A stretch of DNA of 64,000 bases from CAVVXN01 sp963772585. GTDB lineage: Bacteria > Planctomycetota > PLA2 > JAEUHO01. The stretch's first letter is position 1, and each line of letters starts with the position of its first letter. Shown piece after piece: positions 9,569 through 21,200 of the stretch. The translations under genes were made by a program, and so were the position numbers. The stretch lies in contig CAVYXV010000010.1 of the NCBI GenBank assembly GCA_963772585.1, positions 186,001 through 250,000 of the forward strand, written 5' to 3'. A model generated the notes under the pieces. The model did no database searches. It was not told where the DNA came from and saw nothing but the letters and a program-made list of their open reading frames with translations.

Positions 9569-10681
9569 GTGGCTCCTTCGCGTTTCCCGTCCCTCGTCCT
9601 CGCGGCGGCGGCCGCCTTCCTCCTCCTCGGCGCGGCGGCCTCGACCGCCCGCGCCGACCAGTTGGCCGTCGTCCGTCTGGCCGACGGGAGCGTCCTGACG
9701 GGGTACGCGACGGTCACGGCCACCGGGCTCGACCTCACCACGCTGGACGGCCGCACGGTCGCGCTCGACGGCGCAGACGTCGCGACGGTCGAGATGGTGC
9801 CGGCACCCGAGGGGAGCGCGGCGCCGACGCCCGCCCCGGCCACCGCCCTTCCCCGCATCACCGCCGCCGCGCCCACCGCCGCCGTTTCGCGCGCCACGAT
9901 CCCGTCGCCGCCGCCCCCGCCGCTCGATGTCGCCGCCGTGGACCGGGCCGTGGAGCGCGCGGCGGTGGCTGCGGTGCCCTCCGCCGCCGCGGTCCCCTGC
10001 GCCCCGGCCTCGCCCTGCGCCACCACGCCCGCGTCGCCGTGGCACTTCCGCGGCTCCCTGGCGCTCGGCTTCGGCCAGGGCAACTCGGACTTCTTCGACC
10101 TGAAGCTCCACGGTGCGGTGGAGCGCGAGCCGACGCCGTGGGGGTTCAAGGTCTCTTCGACCTACGTCTACGGGACGAAGGAAGGGGAGACGAACGCCAA
10201 CAACTGGCGGGCGCGCGGTCGGGTGGAGCGGAAGATCGGCGCGACGGCCTATCTCTTCGCGCAGACCCTCTACGAGCGGGACCCGCTGGCGGATCTCGTC
10301 TACCGCTACACCTTCACGCTCGGCGCCGGGTGGACGCTCGTGAAGAACGCGGCCGACGACCTCGACCTCGAGGCCGGCATCGGGGGAACGCTGGAGAAGC
10401 GGACGGACGTCTCGAAGACGTTCGATCCCTCCGGGTGGCTCGGCACGGACTGGAAGCACTGCTTCAGCGAGGGCCGCAAGCTCGAGGTCTCCTACTCGTT
10501 CCGCCCGAACTTCGGCGACTTCGACTTGAGCGCGTCCACCTTCGAGGCCCGCTACAGCACGCCGTGCTTCGATTGCGTGGACCTGGAGCTCGCGCTCCGC
10601 CTGGAGCACGTCATCAACCCGCCGGACGGTACCGATCCCCTCGACATCCTCTTCACGGTCGGGATGACGTTCGACCGATGA
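9569..10681 (+). CDS. DUF481 family outer-membrane protein
   Basis: Predicted outer-membrane beta-barrel of the DUF481 (YdiY-like) family. GTG 9569 is preferred because GGGAGGA lies about 10 nt upstream and a clean signal peptide follows (ending near ASTARA). After it come a small beta motif (DGSVLTGYATVTATGLDLTT), an Ala/Pro-rich linker, and a C-terminal half of alternating strands (about 160-370), such as GSLALGFGQGNSDFFDLKLH and LEVSYSFRPNFGDF. It ends in VGMTFDR, a typical barrel C-terminus apart from the last residue. It lies 13 bp upstream of lpxD. Confidence 0.75.
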   Translation: MAPSRFPSLVLAAAAAFLLLGAAASTARADQLAVVRLADGSVLTGYATVTATGLDLTTLDGRTVALDGADVATVEMVPAPEGSAAPTPAPATALPRITAAAPTAAVSRATIPSPPPPPLDVAAVDRAVERAAVAAVPSAAAVPCAPASPCATTPASPWHFRGSLALGFGQGNSDFFDLKLHGAVEREPTPWGFKVSSTYVYGTKEGETNANNWRARGRVERKIGATAYLFAQTLYERDPLADLVYRYTFTLGAGWTLVKNAADDLDLEAGIGGTLEKRTDVSKTFDPSGWLGTDWKHCFSEGRKLEVSYSFRPNFGDFDLSASTFEARYSTPCFDCVDLELALRLEHVINPPDGTDPLDILFTVGMTFDR

Positions 10682-10694
10682 GGACGGACGTTCC

Positions 10695-11684
10695 ATGGCC
10701 ACGCTCGCCGACGTTGCTCGCCTCGTCGGTGGCCGGCTCGACGGGCCCCCCGACCTCGAGATCGGCGAGGTCCGCCCCCTCGACGCGGCCGGTCCGACCG
10801 ACGTGACGTTCGTCAAGGACGCGCGGCGCCTGGCCCGGCTCGCCGTGAGTCGGGCCGGCGCCGTGCTCTGCCGGGAGGGCGACGACGTCGGGGATCGACC
10901 CTCGATCCGCGTGGCGAATCCGCGGCTCGCCGCGGCCATCGCGATCCGGGGCCTGAGGCCCGACGCGGCGCTCCGTCCCGGCCGCCACCGGACGGCGGTG
11001 GTCGCCGAGGACGCCGTCGTGCCGGGTTCGTGCCACCTGGGGGCCTTCGCCGTGGTGGAGGCGGGCGCGCGGCTGGGCGAGCGCGTCGCGCTCGGCGCCC
11101 ACGTCGTGGTGGGCGAGGGATGTCGCCTCGGCGACGACACGCACCTCCACGCGGGCGTCGTGCTCTACCCCGGCGTCGTCGTCGGGAAGCGCTGTCGGAT
11201 CCACGCGGGGGCGGTCGTGGGCTCGGCGGGATTCGGATACGAGATGGGGGAGGACGGCCCGGTCGGGTTTCCGCAGCGGGGCACCGTCGTCCTGGGCGAC
11301 GACGTACGCGTCGGCGCGAACACCACGATCGATCGCGCCACCTTCGACGCGACGCGCCTCGGCGACGGCGTGAAGATCGACAACCTCGTGCAGGTGGGGC
11401 ACAACGTGGTGATCGGCGACGGCGTCGTGATCTGCGCGCTCGCCGGACTGGGGGGCGGCGCGGCGCTCGAGCGTCGTTCGGTGCTCGGTCCGCAGGGTGC
11501 GCTCGCTCCCGACGCCGTCCTCGGCGCGGGTACGATCCTCGGCGCCCGCGGGGCCCTGCAGAGCCACGGTCGCCTCCACGATCCGGGTCGCGTGTACATG
11601 GGGACGCCCCCGATCCCTCTCGAGGACTGGCGGCGATGGGTCGTCCTGCGACGGCGCCTGAAGCGCGGAAAGCCGCTGCGCTGA
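10695..11684 (+). CDS. lpxD: UDP-3-O-acylglucosamine N-acyltransferase LpxD
   Basis: Third step of lipid A synthesis: transfer of a hydroxyacyl chain to the 2-amino group of UDP-3-O-acyl-GlcN. The N-terminal uridine-binding domain has the 'DVTFVKDARRLARL' block. It is followed by left-handed beta-helix hexapeptide repeats (about 100-270) and a C-terminal helix. The catalytic His lies in VQVGHNVVIG. The GSAGFGYEMGEDG block is typical of LpxD. Length (329) is normal. It shows that this organism makes, or once made, lipid A-based LPS. It probably shares a transcript with the DUF481 gene. Confidence 0.95.
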   Translation: MATLADVARLVGGRLDGPPDLEIGEVRPLDAAGPTDVTFVKDARRLARLAVSRAGAVLCREGDDVGDRPSIRVANPRLAAAIAIRGLRPDAALRPGRHRTAVVAEDAVVPGSCHLGAFAVVEAGARLGERVALGAHVVVGEGCRLGDDTHLHAGVVLYPGVVVGKRCRIHAGAVVGSAGFGYEMGEDGPVGFPQRGTVVLGDDVRVGANTTIDRATFDATRLGDGVKIDNLVQVGHNVVIGDGVVICALAGLGGGAALERRSVLGPQGALAPDAVLGAGTILGARGALQSHGRLHDPGRVYMGTPPIPLEDWRRWVVLRRRLKRGKPLR

Positions 11685-11710
11685 CGCGGAGCGCCGTGTT
11701 CCACGCGCCC

Positions 11711-12385
11711 TCAGAGCAGCCCGCGCTGGAGGAACGAGACCCAGGTGCCGCCGCCGATCACGAGGTGATCGAGGACGCGGATGCCGACCAGTTCGCCCAC
11801 GGCGACGAGCCTCCGCGTGATCTCCAGGTCCTCGGGGCTCGGCTCGGGGTCGCCCGAGGGGTGGTTGTGGACGAGGACCACCGCCGCGGCGGCCTCGCGG
11901 ATGGCCGGGCCGAAGACCTCCCGTGGATGCACGAGGCTCGCCGTGAGGGTGCCCTCGCTCACCATCCGCTCGGACAGGACGCGCTGGCGGCCGTCGAGGA
12001 GCACGGCGAGGAATCGCTCCTTCTTGAGGTCCCTCAGCCGTGCCACGAAGGCGTCGGCGATCTCGTCGGACCGCCGGAGCGGACGGCCGGGCGCGAGGCG
12101 GGCGGCATGGACCTCGCGGCCGAGGGCGAACGCCGCCGCGAGCCTCAGGGCCAGCGGATCGGCGAGCCCGCCCCGCGCGCGGAGTTCTCCCGCGGGCGCG
12201 GCGGCCAGGTGCCGCAAGCCCCCGAATCGCTCCAGCAGATCGCGGGACCGCGGCGCGCCCTCCGGATGGAGGAGGATCGCCAAGAGGTCGCCCGCGCCGA
12301 GGGCGTCGGGTCCCCGGAGGGCCAGGCGGTCGTGGATGGCCTGGACGGCGGGAGGCGTCGGAGGTGAGCGGAGGGGCAGGTTCAT
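11711..12385 (-). CDS. radC: RadC-family JAMM protein
   Basis: RadC-like protein of 224 residues. An N-terminal helix-hairpin-helix (DLLERFGGLRHLAAAPAGEL) precedes an MPN/JAMM metal site, with HNHPSGDPEPSPEDLEIT giving the HxH...S..D ligands. The family is conserved but its biochemical role is unsettled despite the historical DNA-repair name. It is convergent with lpxD and lies 30 bp downstream of yidC on the same strand. Confidence 0.9.
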   Translation of the reverse strand: MNLPLRSPPTPPAVQAIHDRLALRGPDALGAGDLLAILLHPEGAPRSRDLLERFGGLRHLAAAPAGELRARGGLADPLALRLAAAFALGREVHAARLAPGRPLRRSDEIADAFVARLRDLKKERFLAVLLDGRQRVLSERMVSEGTLTASLVHPREVFGPAIREAAAAVVLVHNHPSGDPEPSPEDLEITRRLVAVGELVGIRVLDHLVIGGGTWVSFLQRGLL

Positions 12386-12415
12386 GCCCCTCCATCGCGC
12401 GAGAGGCCCGGGTGG

Positions 12416-14359
12416 TCACATCGTGGGGGCGACCACGGCCCCGGGAGCGTCCGGGGTCGGGTCCTTCGCCCGTACGATCCGGCTCTCCACGATCGACGTC
12501 GCGCTCGACAGCACCATGTAGAGCGCCAGCGCGGCCGTGTAGTTGTACAGGATCACCGCGAAGACGATCGGCAGCCACTTCATCATGCGCATCTGCTGCG
12601 CCTGCTGCTCGTCCGCCGGCTTCGGCATCATGCGTTGCTGCCACAGGCTCAAGCCCACCATCAGGAGCGGCAGGATGTTCAGGCTGAAGATCTTGAGGAT
12701 CCCCAGGTCCACGATCACCTTGCCGAAGTCGAGGAGCCGGTCGGGACCGCCCAGATCGTGGATCCAGGCGAAGGAGGCGTTCCGGAGCGTGTACTCGGCG
12801 CGCAGGCACGAGAAGAGCGCGAAGAAGATCGGGATCTGGATGAACATCATCAGGCAGCCGGTGGGGAAGCCGACGCCGTGCTCGCGGTAGAGCTTCGCCT
12901 GGTGCTCGCGCATCTTCTGGGGGTTGGCCCCGAACTTCTTCTTGAGCTTGTCGAGCTCGGGCTTCAGCTTGGCGATCTTGCGGCTGTATTGGCGCATGCC
13001 GAGCTGGTTGCGGATCGACAGGGGCATCATCAGCCCGCGCACGAGCACCGTCATGAGGATCACGCCGAGTCCGGCGCTGTTGAACAGGTGGCGGAAGAAG
13101 TCGTAGATGGCGAGCAGCCCCTCCGCGAGGATGTCGAACGCCGCCCGGTAGGCGATCACGGGGCGGACCGCGGAGTACGCGGGCTGCGACAGCGTCTTGC
13201 GGTCGATCGGGCCCGTGTAGAAGGGGAGTTCGATCGACGCGGCTTCGGCGGCCGTGGGGTCGATCCCCGACGGCAGATCCACGACCATCCAGGCGTGGTT
13301 GAGGACCTGGACGCCGGCGTCGATGCGCTCCTTCAGCTTCTGGTCATTCCGCGGGTCGCGGCCGCGGACCTCCCGGTAGAAGGTCTCGATGGACTCCCGG
13401 ATCGCGTCCCGCCGGTTCTCCGCCTCGCCCGTCGCCCAGAAGCGCACCACTGTCGGGGCTCTCGGCCGGTCCTGTTCGGAGAACCACGTCGAGAGGAAGT
13501 AGTGGCTCCGCGCTCCGAGCATCCGCAGCCCTGCGTGCTCGCTCCCGGGCATGGGATCCAGGCCGTACTTGCCCTCGCTCGCGCTCGTCATGTCCCCGTA
13601 GCGGTACGTGGCGCTGTTCGGGTAGAGGTACGAGGCGCCCGTCGAGCCCTCCCGGAGCAGCCCGGCCGCCACCAGGACCTTGATGCGGCGGTTCGTGGCG
13701 CCGGCCGTGTCGCGCGCCTGGCGGGAGATGCGCAGGGAGACGTCGAACCGGTTCTCCCCCTCGGAGACGATCCACCGCTTGCGCCAGATGGCGGACTCGG
13801 TGTCGAGGACGAACACGACGTCGTTCTCGGGGGTCTCGGCCGCGGCCTTGGGGTCGAGTTCCCAGAGCGCGCTGCGAAGCGTCCCCGCCAGCATCTCCCG
13901 ACGCTTCGCCTGGAGCGGGGCATCCCCCGTGTCGGGCTCGAGCCCCGTCAGGTCGATCTGGCCCAGGAGGAAGTCGGGCGCCTCGGGAACGATCAGGTCC
14001 AGGGGCGCCTCGCGGTCCGTTTCGTGCGTCTTCTTCAACTGGATGGCCAGGACCGCCGCGCCCCGGTTCGAGAAGATCACCTGCAGTTCGTCGGACTGCA
14101 GGGTGATGCGCTCCTCGGGGATCGGGCTCTCGGGCTGGACGGCGACCTCGTCCCCGCGCTCGGCGGGGGTGGCGGGCTCGGCCGGCGTCGGGGTCTCGCT
14201 CGGGGTCTCCTCCCCGTTCGCACCGGGCGTCGGGGGGGCTTCCGTGCCGTCCTTGGCGGGGGGCTGCTTCGGGGGCGCGGAGCACTGGCCGGTGGAGAAC
14301 AGCCACAGGTAGAGGATGGCGAACGACAGGGCCACCGCCAGGAGCATTCGGCGTTCCAT
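12416..14359 (-). CDS. yidC: membrane protein insertase YidC
   Basis: YidC/Oxa1 insertase of 647 residues, inserting and folding inner-membrane proteins with or without SecYEG. An N-terminal anchor (MLLAVALSFAILYLWLFSTG) is followed by a Pro/Glu-rich linker. The large periplasmic P1 domain (about 85-380) is the Gram-negative form. The conserved C-terminal core starts at GLGVILMTVLVRGLMMPLS, continues through the cytoplasmic basic hairpin (KLKPELDKLKKKFG) and the GCLMMFIQIPIFFALF segment, and ends with VLYNYTAALALYMVLSSA-like helices. The usual rnpA/rpmH neighbours are absent. Confidence 0.96.
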   Translation of the reverse strand: MERRMLLAVALSFAILYLWLFSTGQCSAPPKQPPAKDGTEAPPTPGANGEETPSETPTPAEPATPAERGDEVAVQPESPIPEERITLQSDELQVIFSNRGAAVLAIQLKKTHETDREAPLDLIVPEAPDFLLGQIDLTGLEPDTGDAPLQAKRREMLAGTLRSALWELDPKAAAETPENDVVFVLDTESAIWRKRWIVSEGENRFDVSLRISRQARDTAGATNRRIKVLVAAGLLREGSTGASYLYPNSATYRYGDMTSASEGKYGLDPMPGSEHAGLRMLGARSHYFLSTWFSEQDRPRAPTVVRFWATGEAENRRDAIRESIETFYREVRGRDPRNDQKLKERIDAGVQVLNHAWMVVDLPSGIDPTAAEAASIELPFYTGPIDRKTLSQPAYSAVRPVIAYRAAFDILAEGLLAIYDFFRHLFNSAGLGVILMTVLVRGLMMPLSIRNQLGMRQYSRKIAKLKPELDKLKKKFGANPQKMREHQAKLYREHGVGFPTGCLMMFIQIPIFFALFSCLRAEYTLRNASFAWIHDLGGPDRLLDFGKVIVDLGILKIFSLNILPLLMVGLSLWQQRMMPKPADEQQAQQMRMMKWLPIVFAVILYNYTAALALYMVLSSATSIVESRIVRAKDPTPDAPGAVVAPTM

Positions 14360-14472
14360 GGCTTCGACGCGACTCCCCGGGGGTAAGCGGCTGAGTGTAA
14401 GGGGACGCGGCTCCCCGGGGCCAGAAGGGCCGGGGGCGGGAGCCGGGCGGGCGCCGGGGCTCCCTCACCCGC

Positions 14473-15231
14473 TCATCGCCCGACGAGCAGGCGGTCCGCG
14501 AGGAAGTTCGGTAGCTGTTCGACGGCGTAGATCTTCTCGACGGTGGTGTTCACGTCGTACTCGAGGCGGAAGAACCGCACGATGCTCCCGTCGAACGTGA
14601 CGTAGGAAAGGCGGCGGTCTCCGTCGCGCGGCTGGCCGACGCTGCCCACGTTGATCAGGACCTTGCGGTCGCCCAGCTTGCGGAGGTCGATGGCGCCGCC
14701 GACGGACTCGGGCGAGGCGTGCTTCTGGTCGGAGCTGTAGATGTGCGGCACGTGGCTGTGCCCGATGAAGCACACCCGCTGGATCTTCTCGAAGATCCCC
14801 TGCATCTTCTCGCGGTTGCGCGCGTCCTGCGGCACCACGTACTCCCGCGTGGGCACGCGCGGACTCCCGTGGGTGTACATGACGTCGTCGTCCTCGACGA
14901 TCTGCTCCATCGTGCCGAGGAAGTTCCAGAGATCGTAGTTCTCGGTCCGCTCGAAGTCGGGAGAGTTGAGCTGGTCCTTCGTCCACTCGAGCGAGGCCCG
15001 CGCCTTCGGGTTGAAGTCCTCGCCGTAGAACATGACCGCCTCTTCGTGGTTGCCCATGATGGCGACCTCGGAGCGGAAGAGCAGTTGGAGGCACTCCCGG
15101 GGGTTCGGACCGTAGCCGATGATGTCGCCGAGGCAGACGATCCGCTCCACACCCCGGCTGGCCATGTGTTCGAGGCAGCGCGTGAGGGCTTCGAGATTGG
15201 AGTGGATGTCACCGACGATGGCTACGGTCAA
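14473..15231 (-). CDS. metallophosphoesterase (YfcE/MJ0936-like)
   Basis: Calcineurin-like phosphoesterase of about 252 residues. The metal ligands are in GDIHSNLEAL, CLGDIIGYGPNP, MGNHEEAV and GHSHVPHI. I start at TTG 15231, directly before the first strand (LTVAIVGDIH) and with GGAGAG about 5 nt upstream. An ATG at 15312 would add an Arg/Pro-rich tail. The family hydrolyses phosphodiesters or phosphomonoesters with two metal ions; the substrate is unknown. It is divergent from nrdR. Confidence 0.85.
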   Translation of the reverse strand: MTVAIVGDIHSNLEALTRCLEHMASRGVERIVCLGDIIGYGPNPRECLQLLFRSEVAIMGNHEEAVMFYGEDFNPKARASLEWTKDQLNSPDFERTENYDLWNFLGTMEQIVEDDDVMYTHGSPRVPTREYVVPQDARNREKMQGIFEKIQRVCFIGHSHVPHIYSSDQKHASPESVGGAIDLRKLGDRKVLINVGSVGQPRDGDRRLSYVTFDGSIVRFFRLEYDVNTTVEKIYAVEQLPNFLADRLLVGR

Positions 15232-15474
15232 TGCGCTCTCCGACGAGGGCCCTCTCCGAGGAGGTGCGCGCGGCGCCGGCCGACGCCCGCGCCGGCTCCC
15301 GAGTCGCGCCATTATGCGGGGCCCGCGCCCGCACTCCGCGGAATTCTCCACGTCGGCGCGAGCTTGCAAGGTCCCTGTTTGCACCCAACCTGTACGGGTG
15401 GTAGGGTTCGCCTGCCACGAGGGGTTGGGGGCGGACGCGCACGCCGCCCACGCCGCCAGCGAGGAGGTGGGGCC

Positions 15475-15959
<485 letters not shown>

Positions 15960-15963
<4 letters not shown>

Positions 15964-18092
15964 CTCGCATCCGGCAGATCCGCAAGCGCGACGGGCGCGT
16001 GGTCCCCTTCCAGCGCGAGAAGATCGCCGACGCGGTCTTCCGCGCGGCACGCTCGGTCGGGGGCGAGGACCGCTTCCTGGCCGAAGAGCTCGCCGGGCTC
16101 GTCGTGGCCCATCTCGAGCGGCGGGACCGCCGGCGGATCCCCACGATCGAGGAGGTCCAGGACCTCGTGGAGACGGTGCTGATCGAGACGGGGCACGCGC
16201 GGACCGCGAAGGCCTACATCCTCTACCGTCATCGCCGCGCCGCGGCCCGGGCGGCGCGGGCGGCGGGCCTCACCGGGGCGCGGCCCGTGCTCGGAGGCCA
16301 GGGCGGCGAGGAGCCCTACCCGCTGGAGAAGGCCCACCTGGTCGAGGCGCTCGTCGCCGTGGACGACGTGGATCGGGGCGAGGCCGAGGACGTCGCCCGG
16401 CACGTCGAGGAGCGGATCCTCGCCTCCCCGCTCCCCCGGCTGTCCGACGACCTGCTCGCCGCCCTGGTCAAGGCCGAGATGTTCGCGCGGGGCCGGGCGA
16501 GCCGCTTCGGCGAGGAGGCGATGGCGTCGGTTCCCCGGGATCGCATCCGCGCGTGGCTCGCCCGCGGGCCCGAGGGCGCACGCGCCGCGGATCCGGCCAC
16601 GTTCGCCGAGCTTCTCGGGGAGGACCTGCTCCGCGCCTACGTCCTGGAGGACGTGGTATCCCCCGCGGCGGGCGAGGCGCTGAGGGTCGGCGATCTCCAC
16701 GCCCTGGACCTCGGCGCCCCCTTCCGGCTGGCGGCGACGGCCCTCCCGCTCGGGACCCTGCTCGCGGCGCATCTGGAGGGAGACCTCGTCGGCCGCGGCG
16801 CGGGGCCCCGGCTGCTGGCGAGCACGCTCGGGAGCGTCCTCGACCGCTACCGCCCCTACGTCGCCCGCGGGCTCACGCTGGAGCACGTGAACGTCCACCT
16901 CGCGCCGTTCCTCTCCCACCTCGAGGGGGAGGCGCTCCTGGAGGAGATCCGCCAGATCCTCCTGTTGCCCGCCGTGGGTGCGTTCCCGGCGCGCGGGGGG
17001 CGGTTGGAGCTGGAGTGGACCCTCGCGGCGGAGGTCCCCCCGGCGCTCGCCCGCCGGGAACCGCCGCCTCCGGCGCCGCCGGGGCCGCCCTACGGCGCCT
17101 ACGCCGACACCGCCCGGGAGATCGCCCGCGCCCTGGTGAGGGAGACGCGGGACCTCAAGCGCCGCGGGCGGACCGACGGGCCCCGGCTGACGCTCGTCGT
17201 GCCCCGGGCCCCGAACCCCGACGCCGCGTTGCGCGCCCTGCTCCGCGAGGCCCTCCTCTCGGCCGGGGAGACCGGCGATCCGCTCGTCGTCTTCGCCGGG
17301 GACGACGACGGGCTGCGGGGCGGACGGTGGTTGCGCCGGCGGGCCCGCGATGCCGGGGATCCCCTCCGCCTCGCGGGAGGGGACGTCACCGTCGCCACCG
17401 TGACGGCGGTGAATGCCGTGGCGGCGGCGCTTCGGACCCGGGAGGGGGGCGTGGAGGCCCTGCTCGCCGAGCTCGAGCGTCTGGCCACCCTCGCCGTGCA
17501 GGTCGCCGCCACGCGCCGCGATCTCCTGGCCCGCGCGGGGGAGGCGCCCGGCTGCCAGCTCTACGCGATCGCCCGGGGGCCGGTGCCGCTCGTGGACCTG
17601 GACGCGGCGCTCCACCTGGTCTGTCCGGTGGGGCTCGCCCGCGCCGCCCGGCTGCTGGGGCCCGCCGCCGATCCCGCCGCTCTCCGGGCGCAGGTCCTGG
17701 AACGGTGGAGCGCCCTCCTCGCCCGCGAGGGAGGGGCCCGTGGCCTGCAGGCGGCCGCGGCGCCCGTGCCCGGGGGCGAAGCGGAGCGGCGATTCGCCCG
17801 TCTCGACGCGCTCCGCTATGGGGAGGCGGCGGCCTGGTGGCCGCGGCACGCCGTGCCGACCTACGCCGAGGCCGACCCGCGCCCCGGCGAGGCCCGGCAC
17901 GAGCCCGTCGGACCGCTCTCCCGGGCGCCGGCCTTCCACCGCGTCCGCCACCGGGTGGCCGCGGAAGACGGCCCGCGCGTGGACGATCTGCTCGCCGCCG
18001 TGGAGGTCGCCGCCGAGGACGAGCACTGCGAGGAGTACGCCGTCGAACCCTGGCCGCGGCGGTGGCTGAACCGGGGCGCAAGTGATGGCTGA
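15960..18092 (+). CDS. ATP-cone protein resembling a degenerate anaerobic ribonucleotide reductase
   Basis: A 710-residue protein starting at TTG inside the nrdR stop. Residues 1-95 form a clear ATP cone (KRDGRVVPFQREKIADAV to HARTAKAYILYRHRR). The remainder aligns in outline, by eye, with class III NrdD: a block with LSDDLLAALVKAEMFARG, HVNVHLAPFLSHLEGEAL, and near the C-terminus GGEAERRFARLDALRYGEAA followed by a proline-rich stretch where NrdD has its YTNSxHLPV motif. The active-site cysteine pattern and the C-terminal glycyl-radical loop (RVCGYLG-type) are not present. I therefore read it as a non-catalytic NrdD relative, possibly an allosteric partner of NrdR. The family assignment of the middle is tentative. 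Confidence 0.65.
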
Positions 18093-18203
18093 CGCCCCCG
18101 TTCTTGTCCCGTCCACGGACCGCCCGGGCGCTCACGATGCGCCCCCGGCCGACCGACCTTCCTGTTGGGAGCAGGACCCTCGAACCGTGAAGACCCCCCG
18201 TCC

Positions 18204-21200
18204 ATGAAGATCCGCCGCCTCGAGATCCAGGGCTTCAAGTCGTTCGCGGACCGGACGGTCTTCGACTTCGGCGCGGGTATCTCCGCGATCGTCGGCCCCA
18301 ACGGTTGCGGCAAGAGCAACGTCGTCGACGCGCTCAAGTGGGTGCTCGGCGACATGAGCCCCCGGAGCCTTCGCGGCAAGAAGATGGAGGATGTGATCTT
18401 CGCCGGCAGCCGGCACCGGCGCGCGCTCGGCCTGGCGGCGGTGACGCTCGTCCTCGACAACGAGAGCGGCTTGCTGCGCACCGAGCGCACGGAGGTGTCG
18501 ATCACCCGGCGCCTTCACCGGTCCGGCCTCTCCGAGTACCTGATCGGGGGCGAGGCCGCGCGCCTCAAGGACATCCGGGAACTGTTCCTCGACACCGGCC
18601 TGGGCGTCGAGGGCAGCTCGATCATGGAGCAGGGGCAGATCGACGCCCTGCTCGCGGCGAGCCCCGCCGACCGCCGCGGCATCTTCGAAGAGGCGGCGGG
18701 CATCAGCCGCTACAAGCAGCGCCGCAAGGAGGCGGAGCAGCGCCTGCACCGGACGGAGGAGAACCTCGAGCGCCTGCTCGACGTGCTGGAGCTGGAGGAG
18801 AAGCGGCTGCGCTCGTTGAAGAACCAGGCCGGCCGCGCCCGCCGGTACCAGGAGATCCGGGAGGAGCTGTCGAAGAAGCGCGTCCTGCGAGGCGTGCTCC
18901 GCTATCGCCGCCTCGCCCGCGAACGGTCGGGCGTCGGCGAGCGCCTCGGCGCGCTCCTCGACGAGGAGCGCCGGGCCGCGGGCGAGCTGGCCGCGTTCGA
19001 ATCCACCGTCCGCGAGGCGGAGGCGCTCCGCACCGAGGCGCGCGAGGCCGTGCACGCGGAGGAGTCGCTCATCGCCGCCGCCGCGAGCGACATCCGCGCG
19101 GCCGGGGCGCGCGTGGAGTTCGCCACCCGCACCCGGGACGACCTGCTCGCCCGGATCGAGACGGCGGCCGCCGAGGCGGAGGTGGCGCGGGAGCGTCGCT
19201 CCCGGCTCCGCGCGGAGATCGCGGACCTCGACGCCGAGGCGACGGAGGCCGACGAGCGAGCCCGGCGCGAGCAGGAGCGCGTTGCCCTTGCCGAGCGCGA
19301 GCTCTCCCGCCTCGACGCCGCCGCCGCTCGCGTGCGCGACGCCCACGAAGGCGCCAAGCGCCGTGCGCTGGAGGCGCTCGGTCGCATCAGCGACGCGAAG
19401 AACGAGGAGGCGGAGCACCGCGTCGAGGTGCGCCAGGCGAGGGAGCGTCTCGTCCGCCTCGGGCGCCGGGAGCTGGAGCTCCTCGAGAGCCGCGACCGTC
19501 GGGAGGACGAGCTGGAAGCGCTCCGCCACACGGCGACGCGCCTGGAGGAGGAGGCCCGCGACCGTGCCGAGCGGCTCGGACGGTCGGAGCGGACCCGCGA
19601 TGCGCTGCGCGAGGAGGCGGCCGAGGCGCGCCGCGGCGCCGCCGCGGTGTCGGAGAAGCGCGCCACCCTCACCGCGCGACGGGAACTGCTGGAGCGGCTC
19701 GCCGCGGCCCACGAGGGCGTGGACGAAGGGGCCCGGGCGGTGCTGGAAGAGGTGGCCGACCGCGCGCCCGAGCCGGACGGCGCCCGCGGGGGCGTCTTCG
19801 GGGTGCTCGCCGACCTCCTCGCGCCCTCGCCCGAAGGCGCCCAGGTGCTGGACCGACTCCTCGGACCGGCCGCCGGCGCCCTCGTCGTGAGGACCACCGC
19901 CGACGCCCGTTCCTGGATCGCCTGGCTCCGGGGACGGGGCGAGCCCTCCCGGGCCCGCTTCCTGCCGCTGGACCTCGTCCGGGAGGACGCGCCGCCGCTC
20001 CCGGACGCGGTCGGCGAGATCGAGGCGCCGGAACCCCTGCTCGGCCTGGTCCGCTCCGTCGCCGCGGGCGTTCGGCTCGTGGACGACCTGGAGGAGGCGA
20101 CGCGCCGATGGCGCGAGGAGGGGCCGCTCAACGCCGTCACGCCCCGGGGCGACCGGGTGACGCGGAGCGGGGCGCTCCTCGGGGGTCCCGACGGCGAGGC
20201 GCTGGGCCTCGTCGGCCGGACCGCGGAGCGCCGCGAGCTGGCCCGCGAGATCGCCGTGCTCGCCGAGCGCCTCGACGCCGTCCGCCGCGAGGCCGGCGCG
20301 CTGGAGGAGCGGGTGGAGGCGGGAGAGCGCGCCATCGCCGGGCTCCGCCACGACATCGCACGGCAGGCCGAGGACCGGTCCCGGGGCGGCGCGGACCTCG
20401 CGCGGGTGGAGAAGGAGCTCAGCCACGTCCTCCAGTCCCTGGAGGGGCTCGCCCTGGAGCGGCGGGAGCTCACCGAACAGATGGCCTTCGCCCACGAGGC
20501 CGCCGCCGTGGTGGGCCGGCGCCTCGCCGCGCTCCAGGAGCAGAAGAGCGCGATCGAGCGCCAGGCCGAGGAGGCCGCCCGCGGCTACCTGGCCCTGGAG
20601 ACCGCCCGGGGCGAGGCCTCGGAGCGCCGCATGGAGGTCCGGCTCGCCCTCACCGAGGCGCGGGCGACGGCGGACGGGGCCCGGGGGCGCATGGCCCGCG
20701 CCCAGGCCGAGATCGAACGGCTCGACGAGCGCGCCGCCTCGCTCGACGCCGAGCGGGACGACCTTCGCCGCCGCGCCGAGCGCGCCGACGTAGACATCGC
20801 CGAAGCCGAGGCCGAGGGTCGTCGCCGCGAGGACGACCGCCGGCGCGCGGCCGAGACGCTGGGAGGGGCGCGCGCCCGCCTCGAGGAGCTCGAGCGCGAA
20901 GCGGGCGGGGAGCTCGCCCGCAAGCAGGAGCTCGAGCGGCTCCACGAGGATCTCCGCGGGCGGCTCGAGTCGTTCCGCGTGAAGGACAGCGAGCTCCGCG
21001 TCCGCCTGGAGGACCTCGTCGAGCAGGTGCGCTCGGACCACGACCTGGACCTGGAGAGCGTCGCCCGGGAGACGGAGGCGGACGAGTCGGTGGACCTCGA
21101 CGCGGTAGACGCCGAGGTGGAGTCGCTCAAGAGCCGCCTCGAGGGCCTGGGCAACGTCAACCTCAACGCCATCGCCGAGTTGGAGGAGGTCGAGGCGCAC